Source: Methylophilaceae bacterium
GTDB taxonomy: Bacteria > Pseudomonadota > Gammaproteobacteria > Burkholderiales > Methylophilaceae
DNA length: 37,379 bases
Direction: 5' to 3'
Assembly: GCA_028247015.1 (NCBI GenBank)
Contig: JAOKFJ010000010.1
Span: 1-37,379, forward strand
Made by a program: the position numbers and the translations under genes. Within the stretch, counting starts at the first letter, position 1. Every line of letters begins with the position of its first letter. Shown one piece after another: positions 37,159-37,379 of the stretch. A model generated the notes under the pieces. The model saw nothing but the letters and a program-made list of their open reading frames with translations. It did not search any database and was not told the DNA's origin.

Positions 37159-37379
37159 TTAAGCGACCTCAAATGCCTGAATCAAATAAGGATCTATATT
37201 GTCTTGGTTCAAAAGCCATCTCTTGTAATCATTTGGAATATCTGCAATGGCTATACCCTTATGCTTTCCGAAAGGCATAACACTTGGAATTCTTGCTTCT
37301 TCACTTAAGAGCCATAGATTTTCAATAGTTTTAACATCTAATTTTTGACAAATTTCACTGAGGATCTTAGCGCAGATAC
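37159..37379 (-). CDS. C-terminal part of a 3'-5' exonuclease-type protein (DUF3820 tail)
   Basis: Partial: the frame is open to the window edge, so the N-terminus and start are missing. The last 72 residues contain PSVMPFGKHKGIAIADIP followed by DYKRWLLNQDNIDPYL, the pattern of the DUF3820 domain that often closes DnaQ/ExoX-like exonucleases in betaproteobacteria. The upstream part would show the exonuclease active site. Likely co-transcribed with the pseudouridine synthase gene. Confidence 0.7.
   Translation of the reverse strand, partial: ICAKILSEICQKLDVKTIENLWLLSEEARIPSVMPFGKHKGIAIADIPNDYKRWLLNQDNIDPYLIQAFEVA

Overview
The window is AT-rich, densely packed bacterial chromosome. No phage, transposon, CRISPR array, rRNA or tRNA was recognised. 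The gene content points to a genome-streamlined betaproteobacterial methylotroph of the order Methylophilales, most like the marine OM43 or freshwater 'Methylopumilus' type. That placement is inferred from three things: an mxaRSACKL-type methanol dehydrogenase maturation operon; two pqqA precursor peptide genes with a SoxYZ-like quinoprotein-associated carrier nearby; and a pgl / gnd / zwf block suited to cyclic formaldehyde oxidation. Betaproteobacterial gene orders also fit (pyrG-kdsA-eno-ftsB, glyA-nrdR-ribD, metG-apbC-dcd). Identities come from reading motifs, not from database searches.

Layout. 1-7600: the 3' part of pyrF, then metG, apbC/mrp, pgl diverging from gnd-zwf, dcd and a small speD. 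7600-14654, all on the minus strand: thyA-folA, an alaA-like aminotransferase with hom-thrC, and fabA-fabB. 14792-21081: a plus-strand operon mxaR-S-A-C-K-L-ygfZ in which every junction abuts or overlaps. 21089-30702, all minus: pyrG-kdsA-eno-ftsB; mtnA-ald2, probably a 5'-deoxyadenosine / methylthioadenosine salvage shunt; tatD; and glyA-nrdR-ribD. A short gap with a cluster of DnaA-box-like sequences lies between mtnA and tatD. 30862-32428: iscX overlapping a phosphomannomutase/phosphoglucomutase gene. 32447-37379: an accessory-looking stretch with a secreted Adhesin_E-like protein, two pqqA genes flanking a 31-codon ORF that looks like a pqqB remnant, a lipoprotein with an internal duplication, a SoxYZ fusion, a two-helix membrane protein, a TSUP permease, a secreted protein of unknown function, an RluF-like pseudouridine synthase and the 3' end of an exonuclease-type gene.

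How it fits together. Methanol oxidation by a PQQ enzyme needs the cofactor (precursor peptide from pqqA), maturation factors (mxaRSACKL) and probably quinoprotein-associated periplasmic partners (SoxYZ-like carrier). Formaldehyde assimilated by the ribulose monophosphate cycle can be oxidised to CO2 through Zwf, Pgl and Gnd. Radical-SAM chemistry, including PQQ synthesis, releases 5'-deoxyadenosine, which MtnA and Ald2 could help recycle. The methanol dehydrogenase structural genes and pqqBCDE are not in the window.

The region most worth a second look is 32840-34760. It holds the duplicated pqqA unit with the apparent pqqB relic, a leader hairpin and two palindromes upstream of it, the duplicated-motif lipoprotein and the SoxYZ fusion.
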